From Oscheius sp. JU75 (taxonomy: Eukaryota; Nematoda; Chromadorea; Rhabditida; Rhabditidae): a stretch of DNA of 64,000 bases. The notes beneath the pieces were generated by a model. The model was not told the origin of the DNA. It saw only the letters and a program-made list of their open reading frames with translations, and did not search any database. Made by a program: the position numbers and the translations under genes. Where the stretch lies: assembly GCA_037178855.1 (NCBI GenBank), contig JASJZC010000007.1, positions 5,704,001 through 5,768,000 on the forward strand, read 5' to 3'. This document shows, one piece after another, positions 33,231-48,005 of the stretch. Within the stretch, counting starts at the first letter, position 1; every line of letters starts with the position of its first letter.

Positions 33231-36200
33231 TTAAACAAGAATTTGGCGGGTTTTATCCCAGCCAACAACAATATCCGATTTAGGGTCAGGATAGGAAGGG
33301 CTCCAGGTGGTAGAGCCACAATTGGATAGGCAGGAAGCCACGGCGGCAAAGTATTGTTTAGTTAGTTTTGAAAACTCTTCCGTATTTGAGGTGTTGAAAA
33401 CCGGGAAAGTGATCTCGGCCAATCTTTCTTGAGTTGTTGGTACTTCCACTCGAACTTTCCATGTGCCAGAGATTTGAAAAAGTGGGTTGATGGTAGTGAG
33501 ATCCAATGTCGAAAACTGGGTTCCGTAGATGGAGTTGTACGGATGTAATGTCTACAATCTGATAAGAAGAATATTAAAAGCGTTTTACCTGAGTGGCCAC
33601 CAGCTCGTTTCGGCTGTTCAACCATTGAAGAACTGTAGTTGGACTTGTGTTTGGCTTGAGAACAGTAGTGGTCATTCCAGGAACGAGAGTATACCGTAGA
33701 GCAATTGTAGCCACTCCGTTCTAAATCTCGTCTAATTAGATCTCTTCTCAATACTGACAATATCAATGTAGCTCGTAGGACTTCGAAAGATCTCCTCTTT
33801 GTGATCAATGTTTACTCCAAACTGAGCAACATTCAGCTTGTAGCCATCGTTAATGGCAGGTGTGTATAGCACCGCTCTCATCATTCTCTTAGCGAAAAGC
33901 TGCATTCGTCCAGCAGAAGTCTAAACAATTGAAACTTGATTCAATCAAATAGCTAACTTGTAGAGACAAAACAAACTGATGATTAGCCGAAGAGTTGGCT
34001 TTATAGAGATCAATCCGATGCAACGATATCAGCTCAACGGATGGCTGCACAATTGACAAGAGGGCTTCGGCTAGCATATGGTTGGGAAGTGCTGAAACAT
34101 TCTTTTCGAACAACAACGTTTGTAAAAACCATAGCCATCGATATCAGCCTTGAAGAAGTTTACGAATGTAGAATTGAAAGACGGATGATTCTTCTGTATA
34201 ATCTCCGGAGTGTAGCGATACGCTTGAGCTTCAGCAGCTGCTATGGCATCAATGTCTATTAGACTTTCAAACTTTCTCGCTATGTACTGAGCTTTGCCAA
34301 TGATATTCTGGATTAAAGTTTTAAACAGTCAAGAGAAATCATACACTGAGGGCAAACTTCGAAGCCGTATGCATCTTCCAGACGAGAGGAGAGCATCCGC
34401 ACCAATCCACAACTTTCTTCAAGCTTGCACACCGACATCCCTGTGCACGGTTCCAGTTTGTTATTCTCAGATGACTTGTCAGGATGGTGTCGCAGTATTT
34501 CGAGTTGAAAGCGAGCTGAACAACATCAAATGTATTTTTCAATAATTCTTACCGTATGGAAGAAGCTTTCCACGGGAAGAATAATCGAAGAAAACAGTTT
34601 CCGCATCTTAGCCGGTAATTCTTCATCCGACACTGAGTAGAGGGCAAAGTCTCTGTGAAGAACAAGCCAATCAGACCCTCCATCCAGACGTAGTTGCTTT
34701 GGGAACTCGTTTCTCTTCGCTATTCTCCACATCCGTTCCTCACATTCCATGAACACGTACTCAAATCCCTGCTTTTGTATGAATCGAGCAGCATTGTATC
34801 CGTGGCTGGCCAGGTACGTCTTTCCTTTGTTACTAAACCTCCTCTGATACTTTTTACAAACTGAGACACATACGTTGCCAATTGCGCTTCCAGTTCTCTC
34901 AAGGACAATACTGGAAAATCGCTTTCCGACAGGTTGATAAGGTAATCCCAAGCAGAAAAATCGGGCATCGCGACAGATCTCCTAATCGCATCTGCAATTA
35001 CGTGAAACTGTTTATATTCCTGCAGCTATTTACCTTGAACCATCGAGAGTAAAGAGGCACCTCCCCAGATTGTGCTGTGGCCATCGGGAGTGACGTAGAC
35101 GTTCGGCAGTAAGCCAGCCACCGCTTTCATTTCTGTAAGCAACGATAAAAATGAGGATAGGAATAGACGACAACCTGTTAGCATGTACAGTTGTCGTTGG
35201 TCAACGTGAATGTAGTACAGATGGTTAGGAGAGTAGATGGCTTTCAGCAGTCGTTTAACCTAACATGCAAAACATAATCTGGGAAACATCTCGATTCTTA
35301 CCTGTCTGTCGTTCCTTCCATTCAATTGTAAAAGAAACAGTATTTTCACAGTTTGCTTATCTGCTGGCAAATCATTCATGTTGACGTACTTCGCTGGCGA
35401 ATTCTTGGTTGTGCCCAAAGCTTTTGCTAATTACGATTCAATAAACGTCATACTCTTCAATCCCGTTCGGTAGATGTCGACGGCATTATAGCCTCCACAA
35501 AATGACGTCCTATTCCCTGGACACTTGTATTCCTTGCAGCGACTTTCTGAAACACCAGCTGCTCCGACATCATTTCCGCAAAAACATTCCCGTCCGAATT
35601 CGAGGCCTAAACGTGGAGGACTAAACTAAACGAAATTGAACAAACCAAAGAACAGAAAGCCGGCTCGGTAACAATACGCCTGACATTTTTCGGCTGAGTT
35701 GTCCTCCTTGAACGTGTAGTTGAAACCGGTCAAGGTGCGGTTGCTCGAGTCATCCACAAAACATCCAACTGGAGCGTTTACAATTGTTATATCTGAACAG
35801 TTAAATAAATAGAAGAACGTGTGCAACTCACCATGGTTTTCGCAAGAACTTACAGGGAACCGGTCATGGAAAACATTGTTTTTCAACTTACAGGCGGCTT
35901 CTGTTAACTAAAAATCACGCCATCAGATACAAAAAGAACAATTACTTGAAGCTTGCAGCTCTCTGTTTTGACCCTCCTCAAGGCTTCGATAGCTAGCGGG
36001 TCTTCAATTTCGCACGAATACAGATCAACTTTTGCTGGAATTGGTACCTGAAAAAGATCTGTCGAAAGGAAACCTGTCAAAACTCACTTCAATTTCCTGA
36101 AGAGCATGCTTGAAACTGTTGTTAGGAATATAGTAGTAGATCAGCATGAGGTTGACAAAGAAGAATAGAACGGTGCCGAGAACATAATACAATGTCCGGC

Positions 36201-36255
36201 CCAGTGGACCTACGGGCATTACTATCCAGCACCTGTAATCAATCGTTCCTGCCAT
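33231..36255 (-). CDS. sqv-6: Protein O-xylosyltransferase
   Basis: Golgi type II enzyme that starts glycosaminoglycan chains by moving xylose from UDP-xylose to serines of core proteins. The start (MAGTIDYRCW) at 36255 follows a TTTCAG acceptor. It opens with one transmembrane anchor (TLYYVLGTVLFFFVNLMLIY), then a WSC domain (CFVDDSSNRTLTGFNYTF, CQAYCYRAGF, ECFCGNDVGAAGVSESRC). The GT14 catalytic domain follows, with SAWDYLINLSESDFPVLSLR, EYVFMECEERMWRI and DGGSDWLVLHRDF, and then the C-terminal Xylo_C domain (GTWKVRVEVPTTQERLAEIT) ending DKTRQILV. About 800 residues, the usual length. The WSC plus GT14 plus Xylo_C order fits metazoan xylosyltransferase. It is divergent from the BMP ligand gene, with 577 bp between start codons. 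Confidence 0.9.
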
Positions 36256-36832
36256 GACGTTTTAGAATAAGCTGAAAGCGGCAAGTCTAGAGTTTACGGA
36301 AGCACATCTGGATTAGTACACGACGGCGTGAGCGCGACACGATTTATTTCGAGGACACAAAGAGCTGATTCACTTCGTATTATAAACACATCGCCACCGA
36401 GCTGATGGATCATAGTGCAAACATTTTACTGAGGCTTTTGAAATGTAAATATAGAGAACTCACTGTAATTTTGACCTGTTTTGGGAGAGACCTGTATAAA
36501 AGCGACGAGGACATTGTAAGTCTTAGGTAGACGCGCTACTGCGTACCTGACCTCGACATATGTTGTATTAAACACATTTCAACGCGAATCAATGCTAAGC
36601 TTTCGTGGTCCAATATTTTTCACCTTTTTATCACTCAAATTGTTTAATTTTCTTGTGAATTCTAGAGACTGCACTGAAATTCGGCCCTTCCGCATCAAAC
36701 TTTGAGCCTCTTCCCAACTCATAAATTCTCTAGTCGTAACTCCCCTGGAAAGCGACACCCCCAAAATGCAATCCGACCCCTTTTGCCCTTATTTGTGTTC
36801 ATTTATTCGATTTCGTCTGCTTTCAGGGAGCG
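36256..36832. promoter_or_regulatory. Shared upstream region of xylosyltransferase and BMP ligand genes
   Basis: Between two divergent start codons. A TATAAAA at 36494-36500 (GACCTGTATAAAAGCGACG) points toward the plus strand. A TTTCAG at 36821-36826 lies just before the ligand ATG. A short minus-strand frame (36579-36764) has no support as a gene. Confidence 0.45.
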
Positions 36833-38407
36833 ATGAAAGCATTCCCTCTCATTCTATTTTTACCGTCAGCATTATCGGTACTAGATGTGGATCAGGCTAG
36901 AAAAGAAGGTGCGGCCCTGTATTTAGAAGAGAATGGGGATACCACATCGGCTTCTGCAGTTGAAAGGTAAATAAACCTATTATCTTCAATTGAAGTCTTA
37001 TTAGAGAGATCGCTGAAGGCCTTGGAAACCAACTACTGGACATTTTAGACCTAGACGATCTTCCTAGACCGAGACGAAGTCGGAGAGACGAGAAAATGAC
37101 AGCATTTATGTCTTCGTTTTACGAAAAAATGAACGAGGAAGAGAAAAAGTGGGTTTCTGTGTAACTTTCGCATAGAGTATAGAAATTCAGGCCGACTTGC
37201 TCCGGGGGAACGTGTGAACTGCACGAATGGGTAGAAGCAGACGGGATCGTCTCTTTATCTCCAGGTAATGAAACAAATAACTAATATTGACGTCTGTTTG
37301 TCCAGAAAAGGTAGAAGCGCTTTCCGACGGCGATACCTACAAAATAAGATTCCCCAGCAAAAGTATCATTAGCTCCGAGAGTCCGAAAACTATCGTCGTC
37401 GGTCAGCTACAGATCTTCATTCATGGACATCAAAACACGATCAAGATTTGGGCCAGTCAATCACAGTAAGTGTTATAATATTTAATTTACGCGTGTATTG
37501 CAGAGGTTTTGAACGAGCACAGGTGGTTATCATGAACAAGGAAGAGAACCACATGAAGATGAACGTTACGAATATGCTGACTCCCTGGTTTAAGCAACAA
37601 GCTGATACTACCCTGTTTCTACGAATTGATAATGGTATGTTCTTGCTCAGTTTCTCATTCTTTTTCTTAGGAGGCGACTCTACCAGTCTTATAACGATGG
37701 ACGTCTTTGTGATGGTTGCGTTCAAAGAAGCCTCAAGATCCGGCCCCAAAAAATCCCGACCAAAGCGAAACAGTGTTATTCAAGAACCGTCAACTCCGCC
37801 GAACTCTGTTCCTAGAAGACCACGAAGACTCGATTTGACCCTTGCCACAAACACCAGTAAGTTTTTAACTGCCGCCTTCCCACTATCATTAAGTGATGCT
37901 CTCGGGAGTAGTTTGTTTATTTTTGAGCTTTCTATCGTTAAGCTCATTACATAGCAAATTTCTACAGATCCACTGGATGGCTGTAGGAAACAAGGACTGT
38001 ACGTCAGTTTTGCCGATCTGGGCTGGAAAGAATGGCTGATTGCTCCAGAAGGTTATGCTGCCTACTTTTGCGGAGGTGCATGTGACTTCCCTCTACACAA
38101 CCGAATGAATGCAACAAATCATGCTATTGTGCAGACCTTGGTGAGTCAATTCGTTTCATTATCAGAGAGTCTGTTTAAAGAGGGTGTTTTAAACCTCTTA
38201 CTGCTCGTAGCGGCCCTGATAATGTCTGTACAGCTTTAAAAACACCTAGGTTTTCAGGCCCACCTGGTGGATCCGACAAGGGCTCAAAAATCCAAATGCG
38301 CGCCGGTCCAGCTGTCTCCGATGAAAATCTTGTTTGTGGATAACAACCAAAATGTGGTTATGCGACGGTTTCGGGACATGGTCGTTCAAGAATGTGGATG
38401 TCACTGA
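36833..38407 (+). CDS. BMP-type TGF-beta ligand (DBL-1/TIG-2-like)
   Basis: Secreted growth factor precursor. Signal peptide [16 protein letters not shown]; propeptide ([51 protein letters not shown]); basic cleavage sites KKSRPKR and PRRPRR; then the mature domain from [20 protein letters not shown] through [34 protein letters not shown] and [20 protein letters not shown] to ECGCH. The mature part is closest to the BMP5-8 class. At the position of the paired CC, where the first cysteine normally links the two subunits, the sequence is KSKCAP, so only six knot cysteines remain. In Caenorhabditis such ligands control body size (DBL-1) through type I/II Ser/Thr kinase receptors and Smads. I cannot decide between the DBL-1 and TIG-2 orthologues. 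Confidence 0.9.
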
Positions 38408-38663
38408 GTCCAAATTTGTACACACAATGATTCTAGTCATAATTTAGTTTCCCATTTTTGTTAGTCGTTTCTTGTTTATAGCATAATTGTGCCCTATCTC
38501 TCCCAGCTGTCAAAAGTTCTTACTTCCGGTGCTCGTACTGTTTTAGCTCAAAATCTCATGACCAAATGAACTCTTTATTATGAACAGAAAATGTAACAAT
38601 TGTTCGGACAAAATACCATACATGGCAGTTTCATTAAAGCAAAGAATGAGCTTGTTGTTTGAG
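38408..38663. other. Short gap between convergent 3' ends
   Basis: 3' UTRs of the BMP ligand and cytochrome b561 genes. No gene. Confidence 0.5.
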
Positions 38664-39842
38664 TTATTTCATTTCATCCAGTGTTTTCTCTCTTCTCCAT
38701 GGAGTGGGCACCACAATCATCAGAACGGTAAGACAGTAACAGATCATGGCAACCATGGAAAAGTTGTAAATTAGGTCTAGTCGAGTAGTACAGTTCAACG
38801 ACCAATAGCAGCCATAAAACCTGCAACATTTAACTAAAATTCGTAAATTAAATCAAACTCATATATTTCTATCCTACCAAGGGTTACAGTTTAAGATATA
38901 AGTATGAGGGTCTAGAAAACCAAACATAGAAACCATCTACTTACGTTCCTTTGTTGGCTGCTGACATGATGTATTCTGTATGACCAATGATTGCTTGAAT
39001 CTAGGACGCACTTGTTTTGGAAACTTTGTCAAAGCTTACATTACACGCAATGAACGAAACACATCCAATAACCCGATGGTAAGGCATAAAGGCTGCTTTC
39101 ACGCTCACACTCATGAGGGGGTTCAAAAAGTTCAATGCTCCGAAGGAGAACTGAAACCGAAACAGATGGACTTCGATTTTTGCCATACCTGAACAAGATA
39201 GACCGACATCACAGCCAGACCGATCCAGCTGTGAACGCTAGTGAAATGAGGTGCCGGATTATCGTCGGTACCAGTATTGTTCTTTTGAATAATGACACAG
39301 GCCAGGGCTGTTGCAAAGAAGCCAATTGCTAGCATGTGAAACACGACGTGGATGAACTTTGACAAAATTTTGAGCTCATGTCGGTAGAGTCGGTAGGATA
39401 TGAGAGCTGAAACCCATTGTTATAGTCTGTTAATCGATTTTGTTTTAATAAAAGCGGCCCTACTGCCCCATTGCAGGTAATGCAGGTACAAGGGTTCTTG
39501 CGTTATCAGAAGGAGCACATTCATTTCCGTCTTACATTGATTTTTCCCAAGTTCACTCACCTTCTCCTTGAAAGAATACTAGCCCAGTTATCATGAAAAA
39601 TCCGTGAAAGTTTTTCAAGTCATTCGGATTCGTTGTCCCAGCATCAAACTTTTTTGTAGGCCAAACTATTCCAAGACCGTTGGTGTTGAATACATAACCT
39701 GGATCATGTTATTAAAAAGTCGATTATTCTACTCACCTGTAAGAATGACCATAGAAAAGCCGAAAATTTGAGATAGAGCTACACAGACCTCGAAAGCTGC
39801 TGGTCGTTTCAAAAATAAAGCGGCTTGTGAGATTGTGCTCAT
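38664..39842 (-). CDS. Cytochrome b561 family transmembrane ferric/ascorbate reductase
   Basis: Six-helix di-haem protein that carries electrons across membranes, usually from ascorbate to ferric iron or monodehydroascorbate. Starts MSTISQAALFLKRPAAFEVC at 39842, 2 nt after a CCTTTAG acceptor. The four haem histidines sit in expected contexts: NFHGFFMITGLVFFQGE, FIHVVFHMLAIGFFATALAC, SVHSWIGLAVM and PYHRVIGCVSFIA. The conserved YVFNTNGLGIVWP comes before the first haem helix. A late loop reads TEYIMSAANKG, and the last helix YNFSMVAMICYCLTVLMIVV is followed by the charged tail RREKTLDEMK. Length of about 250 residues is normal. It diverges from the PEX6 gene (about 780 bp between start codons). 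Confidence 0.9.
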
Positions 39843-40622
39843 TTCTAAAGGATTGTTTTCACTAGGTATATGTGATTGAGAAGACACTTCATAAAATAGG
39901 TAGGAAGTGGAATAGCATGTTTTCAAAGAACACTCATAATAGAAACGCCTTGTGGACACAACGGTATGAGTCACATCTAGTCAAATACAGAAATACAAGG
40001 ATTCCGATGAAATCTTGATGATCTCCAGGACTTTTGTTTGGCAGTTTTAACAGCCCTAGCCAAAATAGGATAAGCGCTGATCTTGCAGGTGTGTAAAACC
40101 AAGTTTGTTTTTCAGCTTTTAGATGTTTAGTAGTTCCCAGGAATCAAAAAGATTAAAAAGTAAGCAACCAGTAGCAAATTGCTCTTTTATCTCTATATCT
40201 TGACAACGTTTTCTCAGTGCAAATAGTGGGAGAATCTCTAGATCAAGTAAAATAAAAACTGTAGGATATCTACGTAGAAAGAACTTGGCAAAAAAAGCTA
40301 TGCAACTTTAAAAATAATGCGATGAGGCAAAGCCGTTATGACAACCTAAATGATGGTTTGTAGGTATTAAAAAATAATAAAATAGTGAGCATGCTTGTTA
40401 GGAGTAGAGTAAGAGTAGGTGTGGTAGGCCGAGAACCGAAAGACACGCGTTATCTGCAAGAGCGTTTGACGATAGCAGACCTTGTTTGGTTTGGCCTTTC
40501 CCTCAAAATCCTCTACTTTTATCAAATTCCTAGCATTGCAGGATGATGTATAGAAGTACTTTTCGGTATCTATTGCGAATCCTCCTCAGCAAAGTCGATC
40601 TGAAATTGTTGCAAAAGTTGAT
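39843..40622. promoter_or_regulatory. Upstream region shared by cytochrome b561 and PEX6 genes
   Basis: AT-rich, with no long frames. A possible upstream PEX6 exon cannot be excluded, since the frame is open for some codons before 40623. Confidence 0.35.
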
Positions 40623-43300
<2,678 letters not shown>

Positions 43301-43387
43301 ACAAATATTACTGAATAAATTTGGAAGACATTTTGATAAATGACATTTGACCAGTAATGAAGAAAGAATAGATACATTCGTCGCACT

Positions 43388-46211
43388 TCAATCACGGAAT
43401 CCTAACAATCGTTCTGATTCGGACAAAAGCACAGATGCTTGTCTGGATCTGTTGTTCTTGTGGCTAGAACAATCCGCCTCCGAAGACCCTTTTCTCGCTT
43501 TGGACGTTCTTCGAGTCTCGGCCTCCTCCTCTTCTGCGTAATAGTCACAACCTGAGTTGACCTGAATAGAGGTTTCTTGTTTCAAAGCATATTGGCCAAC
43601 TTCGATAAATTTTGACGCAACAGTGTCTTCTGTTTGAAGAAGGGCGTTTATGCGCACCGTCAGCTGTCCAAATGATGGTCGCTGATTGGCAAAATGATGC
43701 CAGCTCTCGCGCATAATGTCGTAACTGAAATTAGTCGAACACAAGAATAAGTGAGTCTTACAGTGGTGGACTACAGCATTCTGGCTTCTGCAAACGATAA
43801 CCTTTCTCTAGGACACCTTGAATAGCTGTAGAGGCTAGGTTATGATACGGAATGCCTCCGACGGTGATGATTTCCCAAATAACTATTCCAAAGGACCATC
43901 TAAAACGAAGGAACGTATTGTTAAAAAGATTGCCTACACATCACTTTTCCGGGTAGCAGCTTCACCTTTCAGCACTTCCAACGATGTCCACTTGATCATG
44001 TCCTCGTCTCTAGCGAACCTGTAAAGGATATGTTGAGAAACCCCTAGAAAACTACCTGACACCGCCGGATTCCTTTGTTGTTGAACCAAAGTCCGTGATT
44101 TTAATCGAGTGATCAAGTGTTACAAGGATATGGCTTGCACATAAACTGCCGTGAACAACGGCTTGGGAGCTGAGGTAGACCTAAGATGTTTTGCGATCCA
44201 GTCTTGGATAATGAAATCTACCATTCCAGCGCATATTTGGCTACAGAGTCTCAGCAAATCCTGCAAGGAGAGGACCATGTCCAAGTCAACATCATTGAGA
44301 TTGACCAAAGACCCGTTGAGATCTATCCCTCTCAGTTGCAACTAAAACTTTTGTTTACTTTAAGGATCAGCAACAAACCTCGGCAATATACTTCCTCCTT
44401 TTGCTCAAATACTGACGTAATGAGCCATTTGCACAATACTCAATAGCCATGAACATACTGTCTTCGAGATGGACAACACCTAAGAGAAGTTTGCCGAAAT
44501 ATATCAAAAATCTCCACACCGAGCAAACTACAGATGCGAGGGTTCCTTCCAACAAGTTTTGTCCCTTCGATTTCATCGAACAAAGCTTTTCTGGCTGTTT
44601 TATCTCCGTAGCAGCAGGTCTTGGCCACAACTCTTCGGTGGTCGTCCAGTACAACTGGGCCATTGGCGGGAGAATGGAAGTCCGGAGCTATTTGGGCTGA
44701 AAAGTATCAAAGTTTCTAAGAATATGGCATAATACCGAGATACACTGTTCCGTACCGCCCGCTACCAAGTTTTTGATCATAGTGTACTTTAAGATGGTGC
44801 TCGTCTATCTCCCACTCATCTCTGAAGTGATTTTGATTTTTGGTCGCGAATCGAGCTTACGTGTACATGATCTTGGTACTTATTTTGAAACGACCCGTGA
44901 CGCATTTGTAAATACAAATAGTGAGAGCGAACATAAATACGATGGAGGCAAGGAGCGTGTACCCGACGATAGATTTAACCATAGGTGATTGAAACGACGG
45001 AATTCGTAATATTGCAGGCGGTTCTAAGCATATGTTAACTGCTACACTGGTAGCAACAAACCAAGAACGAAATGAGCAGCTATTCTTCCATCGCTACTGA
45101 CAAGAGGAGGCAGTTCATATCGCCTGTCTAAAACTACACAAACCTGAAAAGGTATGCTTTAGACAATGTTTTGGCCTACTTGGGCTCCGTAGCGTTTTTC
45201 TTCCAGTTCTGGTATGTGGAAATTATAGCTACTATCAAAAGAACAGTTCCTCAGTGGAATACAGAATCGTTTCCGCTTTGATTTCCGGATATTGATGACA
45301 CAACTGGTCTCGATTGACCGATGCCACGGCTCTTCACAAACACCTGACAATTTCGGTTAATATTAAGATTTTGCCGACTTACCGTAGTAGACGAGGACAT
45401 ATTTTCCTTGCTTAAACTGCAACAATTGATCTTCCACAATTGAGACATTCACAGTAGCTGACTGATGTCCATCAAGATTCTTTAGTATCTTGTTTGGAAA
45501 GGATTGAGTCAGATTACAAATTGGGTGATGGTCTACTAAATTCCTTGGGTTGACCGGTATAAACTGATTTACGTTTAATAGCTTCTGTACAAGCTGCATC
45601 TTGTATCTTCTCACATGCAAAAGTGATGTTCAAGCTGACAGGGTTCGCAAGAGAAATCAATTGCTTACATCCAGAATGATAAACGGAGTAAACCTGAAAG
45701 TTCATTTTGAAGCCTTTATTGGTATTTATACTTTTATTTCGTAGGTTGACCTCAAGTTCATGTTGATCTCCTCAAAAATAAGAGTCGCAACTAATGAAAC
45801 TCCGTCATCTCGAATTACTTGATCCATGCCCTGAAAGAGATCAGTTGGGCTTTTAACAGACTTTATACTTTTAGAAGTGGTGGCTCCCTAGTGCTGACAA
45901 CCACATCATGTTGAAAAGGAATCCAGTCAATGGTAATGGAGGATTCATTCTTCAACATATCAAAATCTTGCAAGATTTCTTGAGGTAGTCCTAAACTTAT
46001 GATTACCCGTTTAAACCAAAAGTTTACCTGATATTTGCAACTCCAAATTAACTTCTATTGACGCATTCGTTGCTTTGGGAGAGATCCTTTTCATTTTTCG
46101 ATACAGAGAGAGTTTGGCCGTCGGCTCACATGCCGACGCCGACGTACAAGGACAAATGAACTGGGGAGCCGGCTGTACCGCTGCCGGTACCAGCAGAAAG
46201 AGCAGGATCAT
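43388..46211 (-). CDS. Receptor tyrosine kinase-like protein, predicted pseudokinase
   Basis: Signal peptide (ILLFLLVPAAVQPAPQ) at 46211, a Cys-containing ectodomain of about 370 residues with no domain I can name, a membrane helix (IVGYTLLASIVFMFALTICI, near 44960), then a kinase domain. Glycine loop LGSGRYGTVYL, beta-3 lysine RRVVAKTCC, helix C FDEIEGTKLVGRN, hinge MAIEYCANGSLRQYL, helix E LLRLCSQICAGMVYLSS, then VVHGSLCASHILV where VHRDLAARNVLV is expected, DFGSTTKES, IKWTSLEVLKGEAATRKSDV, WSFGIVIWEIITVGG and ESWHHFANQRPSFGQL. The catalytic Asp (HRD) is Ser and the following Asn is His, while the ATP lysine and DFG are kept. The tail is acidic and Ser/Lys-rich. About 740 residues; the 3' end is 87 bp from that of PEX6. 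The subfamily is not assigned. Confidence 0.82.
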
Positions 46212-46993
46212 GTTGTCATTGACAGCTGGAAAAGAAACAAACTTCGGGAACAAAATGTGAATGAGACAAACGGCTGCCTCTATTTCAGCTGAGACAACAG
46301 AAATCGTGCGCGTGTACCTCGCGTAGTCATCAAAATCAAACAAAAATAACAAATGAGACAAGGAACTAGTAGGCTTCCCTTCCAGGAGATGCAGGGACCG
46401 AGGAACGACTCAGATCGGGTAAATCTGGGAGGAAATAGGAGACCGTGAGAAAAGACCGCAGCCAATGGTCTCGTTTCCTGAAGTGCTAATTTGAGGGAGG
46501 CGAGGGTGGTAGGAGTATAGCTAGTGTAACATGCAACCAAAGTAGCCCTGCAGAAGGAAAGACGACACTATACTATTTTTTGCAAACAAAAGTTTGTCGG
46601 AAGGTAACGAATATGGGAAAACATACTCTTCACATATACACCTTCATTTTCAGATGCGAAACTGATTCGTCATATATAGTTGACACTTGAATCCGACTTT
46701 TGTTTTCTCCACATTACCAACAAAGTGGTTCCATCTATTTTCAGAAGCAAATCTATGACCTTTCTCTAAAAACATCTATTTTCGCTTTAACGACACGCCT
46801 GTACTACGGTGGTTTGCGTAACGGCGTTCCTATTTGTATGCGAAGAAGTATCTGTTTTGGCCCGCTAAAACAATGATCGCTTCTAATCTTATTTGATTTT
46901 TGGGAGCATATCCGTGTTTCCAAACTTTGGCTTCAGTTTCTCTGCCTTCCAATCTGCTTCTCACGATATGTTGGAACATATGAAACGTTTCAG
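46212..46993. promoter_or_regulatory. Upstream region shared by the receptor kinase and NAA20 genes
   Basis: Divergent start codons 783 bp apart. No further gene recognised, and no strong TATA box. Confidence 0.4.
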
Positions 46994-47671
46994 ATGACGA
47001 CCTTTCGTGCTTTCGAGCCTGTTGACATGCTGAAGTTCAACAACGTCAACTTGGACTCGTTGACCGAAACTGTAAGTCTTCTTACCTAGTTTGCAAATAT
47101 GGATCTTCCAGTACGGCTTCAATTTTTATCTCTACTATCTGATCAACTGGCCCGAGTATTACGAAGTCTGTGAGCATCCCAATGGTGAAATTATGGGTTA
47201 TGGTTTGTATATTTTCGATTTCTTTTGATGTTTCTATTCAATAATGGGTAAAGCCGAGGGAAAGGAAGATCAGTGGCACGGTCATGTCACTGCATTGTCG
47301 GTTTCGCCTGCTTATAGGAGACTCGGCCTGGGAGCTCACATGATGAACTATCTGGAAGACATTTCTGAGCAGTAATTAATTTCTTAGTTTTGTTCTTTTG
47401 AACACATTTTTCAGGAAGAAGGGCAATTTTGTTGATCTGTTTGTCCGTATCTCCAACAAGGTGGCCATCGATATGTACAAACGACTGGGCTACGTTGTTT
47501 ATCGCGAAATTATCGATTACTACTCTGGCCCGGAGGACGAAAATGCCTATGGTATTTTCAATACTTTGTTGAAACCGATATAGTCTAGATATGCGGAAGG
47601 CCTTGTCGCGAGACGTCGACAAGAAGAGCATCATCCCTTTGCCACATCCCGTCTCGGCCCACGATGTCTGA
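46994..47671 (+). CDS. NAA20: N-alpha-acetyltransferase 20, catalytic subunit of NatB
   Basis: GNAT-fold enzyme that acetylates the N-terminal Met of new proteins beginning Met-Asp/Glu/Asn/Gln, at the ribosome together with NAA25. ATG at 46994 comes directly after CGTTTCAG. Recognised from MTTFRAFEPVDMLKFNNVNL, TETYGFNFYLYYLINWPEYY, GHVTALSVSPAYRRLGLGAH (acetyl-CoA loop R-R-x-G-x-G/A), NFVDLFVRISNKVAIDMYKR and LGYVVYREIIDYYSG. A 37-nt intron removes an apparent stop after ENAYG and joins the conserved tail DMRKALSRDVDKKSIIPLPH to PVSAHDV, ending at 47671. Without that splice the protein would end early at 47583. About 175 residues, the usual size. Confidence 0.93.
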
Positions 47672-48005
47672 CAAGAACAGCAACCCAAACAAGAATGCAC
47701 CGAAAATTATCTTCTTCAAGTCCTGTACTTTGTGTTTGGCGATGCTGCTTATGAGGTTTCTTTCTACGAAACATACGGTGCCAAAGTCGTTGACTTCATT
47801 ATTTATATATGTGTTCTTTCTGTTATGATGGCTGTTCTATTATCATTTCTTAGGCAACAATGAATTATGATCGACTTCTACGTTGTACTTTCAACCAACT
47901 GCGCTAGTTCAATAGCAGACAGATTGGATAGGCAGATGTTCTCCTCATTTGTCACGTCGTCTTTCCACATCCCTATTGTCTGAAGCCCACCTTAAAGTGT
48001 TAGGA
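47672..48005. other. NAA20 3' UTR and upstream of the receptor remnant
   Basis: Includes hydrophobic short frames (for example IIYICVLSVMMAVLLSFLRQ near 47798-47870), which may be further debris of a receptor gene. Nothing intact. Confidence 0.35.

Noticed and set aside
47398..47583. NAA20 ending at the stop at 47581-47583 (short form ending FNTLLKPI)
   Set aside because: That end is intron sequence. A 37-nt intron restores the highly conserved NatB tail DMRKALSRDV...AHDV ending at 47671.
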